Notes under the pieces: generated by a model | Database searches by the model: none | Told to the model about the DNA's origin: nothing | Seen by the model: only the letters and a program-made list of their open reading frames with translations | DNA from: Actinomycetota bacterium | Lineage (GTDB): Bacteria > Actinomycetota > Actinomycetes > S36-B12 > UBA5976 | Direction of reading: 5' to 3' | Assembly: GCA_947373075.1 (NCBI GenBank) | Contig: CANBWF010000074.1 | Span: 1 to 6,644 of the forward strand | Length of the DNA: 6,644 nt | Program-made: the position numbers and the translations under genes | Shown here: positions 6,516-6,644 of the stretch, piece by piece | Position numbering within the stretch: the first letter of the stretch is position 1 | Layout of the letters: each line of letters begins with the position of its first letter

Positions 6516-6596
6516 GATAGTCGGTAATTTCGCCGAATGAATTTGCTTCCCAACCCTAACACACGCGCTATGAACGCCTTAGGGCCCGACGCTCGG

Positions 6597-6602
6597 TAGA
6601 AT
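6597..6602 (+). promoter_or_regulatory. Putative -10 box of a leaderless plus-strand gene
   Basis: TAGAAT is a strong match to the -10 consensus. It is followed after 6 bases (GAGTCA) by a GTG that opens a frame to the window end. This spacing is what a leaderless actinobacterial transcript would show. The -35 position (about 6573-6579) has no consensus match. Confidence 0.42.
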
Positions 6603-6608
6603 GAGTCA

Positions 6609-6644
6609 GTGCCTGAAAATTTGACGCGAGATAAACAGGGTCCG
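6609..6644 (+). CDS. Possible start of a divergent plus-strand gene (cut by window edge)
   Basis: The GTG at 6609 opens 12 codons (MPENLTRDKQGP if GTG is read as Met) that run to the edge without a stop. There is no Shine-Dalgarno sequence, but the TAGAAT 6 bases before the GTG makes a leaderless start plausible. The gene would be divergent from the glycan operon, with about 106 bp between starts. Twelve residues are too few to identify a family. The opening LTRD loosely recalls the start of actinobacterial aminopeptidase N, but I do not assign it. It could also be chance. Confidence 0.4.
   Translation, partial: MPENLTRDKQGP

Noticed and set aside
6503..6562. A 20-residue N-terminal extension of the fusion protein, starting at GTG
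   Set aside because: The strong GGGAGA sits between this GTG and the ATG at 6502, with ideal spacing to the ATG. The extra residues add no recognisable domain or signal peptide.
6571..6594. GGGCCC palindrome in the divergent gap as an operator
   Set aside because: Only six bases are palindromic, and the flanks do not extend the symmetry, so it is indistinguishable from chance.

Overview
The window looks like part of the chromosome of an actinobacterium of moderate GC. PurL, PurQ, PurS and the first residues of PurF all closely resemble actinobacterial proteins. A small sterol-carrier-like gene sits between purL and purF, as it does in Streptomyces and relatives. Two putative promoters place a TANNNT -10 box 6-7 bases before a GTG, the pattern of leaderless actinobacterial genes. 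Balanced base composition and short intergenic gaps would fit a streamlined aquatic lineage such as the acI/Nanopelagicales group. That placement is inference; only the phylum-level call is well supported.

Layout, left to right. The first 64 bases hold the 5' end of purF on the minus strand, cut by the window edge just before its catalytic cysteine. A 71-bp divergent gap leads to a plus-strand gene for a 119-aa SCP-like protein of unknown role. It converges, with 36 bp between stops, on a minus-strand operon transcribed purS-purQ-purL. These three genes are joined by two 4-base ATGA overlaps and together encode the three-part FGAM synthase (step 4 of de novo purine synthesis); PurF catalyses step 1. 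Upstream of purS is a 155-bp gap with a -10-like box, a good ribosome binding site and an inverted-repeat region that may terminate the operon upstream.

That upstream operon, also on the minus strand, has two surface-glycan genes. The first encodes a two-domain protein in which an N-terminal nucleotide-sugar-transferase-like domain is fused to a C-terminal polysaccharide pyruvyl transferase domain. After 22 bp comes a family 2 glycosyltransferase with a TTG start. Together they probably add and modify sugars on a cell-wall or exopolysaccharide. At the right edge, a TAGAAT box and a GTG suggest a divergent, leaderless plus-strand gene of which only 12 codons are visible.

The purine genes are ordinary. 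The parts that deserve attention are the glycosyltransferase-pyruvyltransferase fusion, the foldable region between the glycan and purine operons, the leaderless start candidates, and the unexplained SCP-like protein inside the purine cluster. I saw no tRNA, rRNA, CRISPR array, insertion sequence or phage gene. I found no defence or otherwise wholly new system that the sequence would support.
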